A DNA stretch of 64,000 nt. Source: Serratia proteamaculans (lineage in GTDB: Bacteria > Pseudomonadota > Gammaproteobacteria > Enterobacterales > Enterobacteriaceae). Position numbers and translations under genes: made by a program. The stretch lies in NCBI RefSeq assembly GCF_013337185.1, contig NZ_SWDE01000001.1:930001-994000 (forward strand), read 5' to 3'. The notes under the pieces were generated by a model. It was given only the letters and a program-made list of their open reading frames with translations. It did not search any database and was not told the origin of the DNA. Positions 63,401 to 64,000 of the stretch are shown piece by piece (position 1 is the stretch's first letter; every line of letters begins with the position of its first letter).

Positions 63401-64000
63401 ATGAACAGAGTAAAAACAGTAATTGTTACCGGCGCCTCCAGCGGCTTGGGGTTCGCTATTGCGCAGGCTTACCTGGCGCGTGGCTACAATGTCGTAGGAA
63501 ACGCTCGCTCGCTGGAACGTTTACAGTCAGCGGCAAGCCAGCTCGGTAATCCAGAAAACCTGCTGTTGGTTCCCGGTGATATCGCCCTGCCGCAAACCGC
63601 AACCCGCCTGTTCGAACAGGCAGAGAAAAACTTTGGACAGGTCGATATTCTGATCAATAACGCGGGGATCTTCCTGTCCAAACCGATGACCGAGTATACG
63701 GAGGATGATGTCGACGCGATGCTGGCGACCAACCTGAAAGGTTTCTTCTATCCCTCACAGGCCGCCGCCCGTCACATGGCACCCAAGGGTAGCGGCCATA
63801 TCGTCACCATTACTGCCGCCATCGCCATGCAGCCCATCAGCAAAGTCCCGGCCCTGCTGCCGATTATGGTCAAGGGTGGGCTGAACCAGGCCACTCGTGG
63901 GCTGGCGCTGGAAATGGCACCGCATAATGTGATGGTCAACGCCGTGGCACCCGGCATCATCGCCACTCCATTGACCATGAGCAACCCGGACGAACAAAGC
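63401..64000 (+). CDS. SDR-family protein lacking the catalytic Tyr (truncated at window edge)
   Basis: 200 codons from ATG 63401 run to the window end. The cofactor motif TGASSGLG (10-17) and NNAG (87-90) are normal. The active site is not: where YxxxK is expected the sequence is P154-I-M-V-K158, so Lys is kept and Tyr is replaced by Pro, and the ISS serine motif reads ITAA (137-140). The rest (GGLNQATRGLALEMA.. VNAVAPGIIATPL) follows the family. It may bind NAD(P) and act by a different mechanism or be non-catalytic. The ribosome binding site is weak. Confidence 0.72.
   Translation, partial: MNRVKTVIVTGASSGLGFAIAQAYLARGYNVVGNARSLERLQSAASQLGNPENLLLVPGDIALPQTATRLFEQAEKNFGQVDILINNAGIFLSKPMTEYTEDDVDAMLATNLKGFFYPSQAAARHMAPKGSGHIVTITAAIAMQPISKVPALLPIMVKGGLNQATRGLALEMAPHNVMVNAVAPGIIATPLTMSNPDEQS

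Overview
The window looks like chromosome of a Serratia-type enterobacterium (Yersiniaceae). It is GC-rich and gene-dense. It carries typical enterobacterial loci (tsx, yddG, the puu and rha clusters, a cspA-type gene with a cold box) and a chromosomal qnr very close to QnrB, as known from Serratia. The genus is inferred from gene content; no rRNA or other marker gene is present. I saw no phage, insertion sequence, tRNA, rRNA or CRISPR array.

Layout. (1) 289-6070: four genes encoding a DUF917 (S-methyl thiohydantoin desulfurase-type) protein, a urocanase homologue, an MHS-type MFS transporter and an aromatic amino acid lyase homologue. The lyase has a Sec signal peptide and lacks the Ala-Ser-Gly triad that forms the MIO cofactor. 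Together they look like an ergothioneine (thiol-histidine betaine) catabolic cluster, not a histidine one. (2) 6369-14191: a gallate degradation cluster (transporter, GalA, LigI-like lactonase, AroQ dehydroquinase, divergent GalR, GalB, GalC, GalD). (3) 14205-20592: a DUF1932 dehydrogenase, an exported HbpS/GlcG-like protein, a three-subunit GMC-type periplasmic dehydrogenase with triheme cytochrome c, and an MHS transporter. (4) 20630-24518: csc sucrose locus (cscB, cscA, cscR) with two perfect operators interleaved with two CRP sites. (5) 24586-29634: histidine utilisation hutDF / hutC / hutIG by the formylglutamate route, without hutU or hutH. (6) 29907-35772: D-aminopeptidase-like hydrolase, secreted chorismate mutase, CigR-like protein, a candidate small RNA, tsx and yddG. 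(7) 35996-43461: putrescine uptake and degradation (puuP, A, D, R, C, B). (8) 43508-49772: SDR, a second candidate small RNA, cspA-type gene, lipoprotein, SOS-box-controlled qnr, a DUF1835 protein, an SMP-30-like gene bracketed by a 98-bp direct duplication, and a GFA protein. (9) 49807-58464: complete rha cluster plus aldA. (10) 58498-64000: a sugar or polyol operon with its LacI regulator, an MFS transporter, and a truncated SDR that lacks the catalytic Tyr.

The common theme is scavenging plant- and soil-derived carbon and nitrogen: ergothioneine, gallate/tannin, sucrose, histidine, putrescine and rhamnose. Each pathway is a compact operon with its own regulator. Many genes overlap by 4 nt (ATGA), which suggests translational coupling. 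Functions are assigned by recognising sequence families and by gene order; no database search was run.
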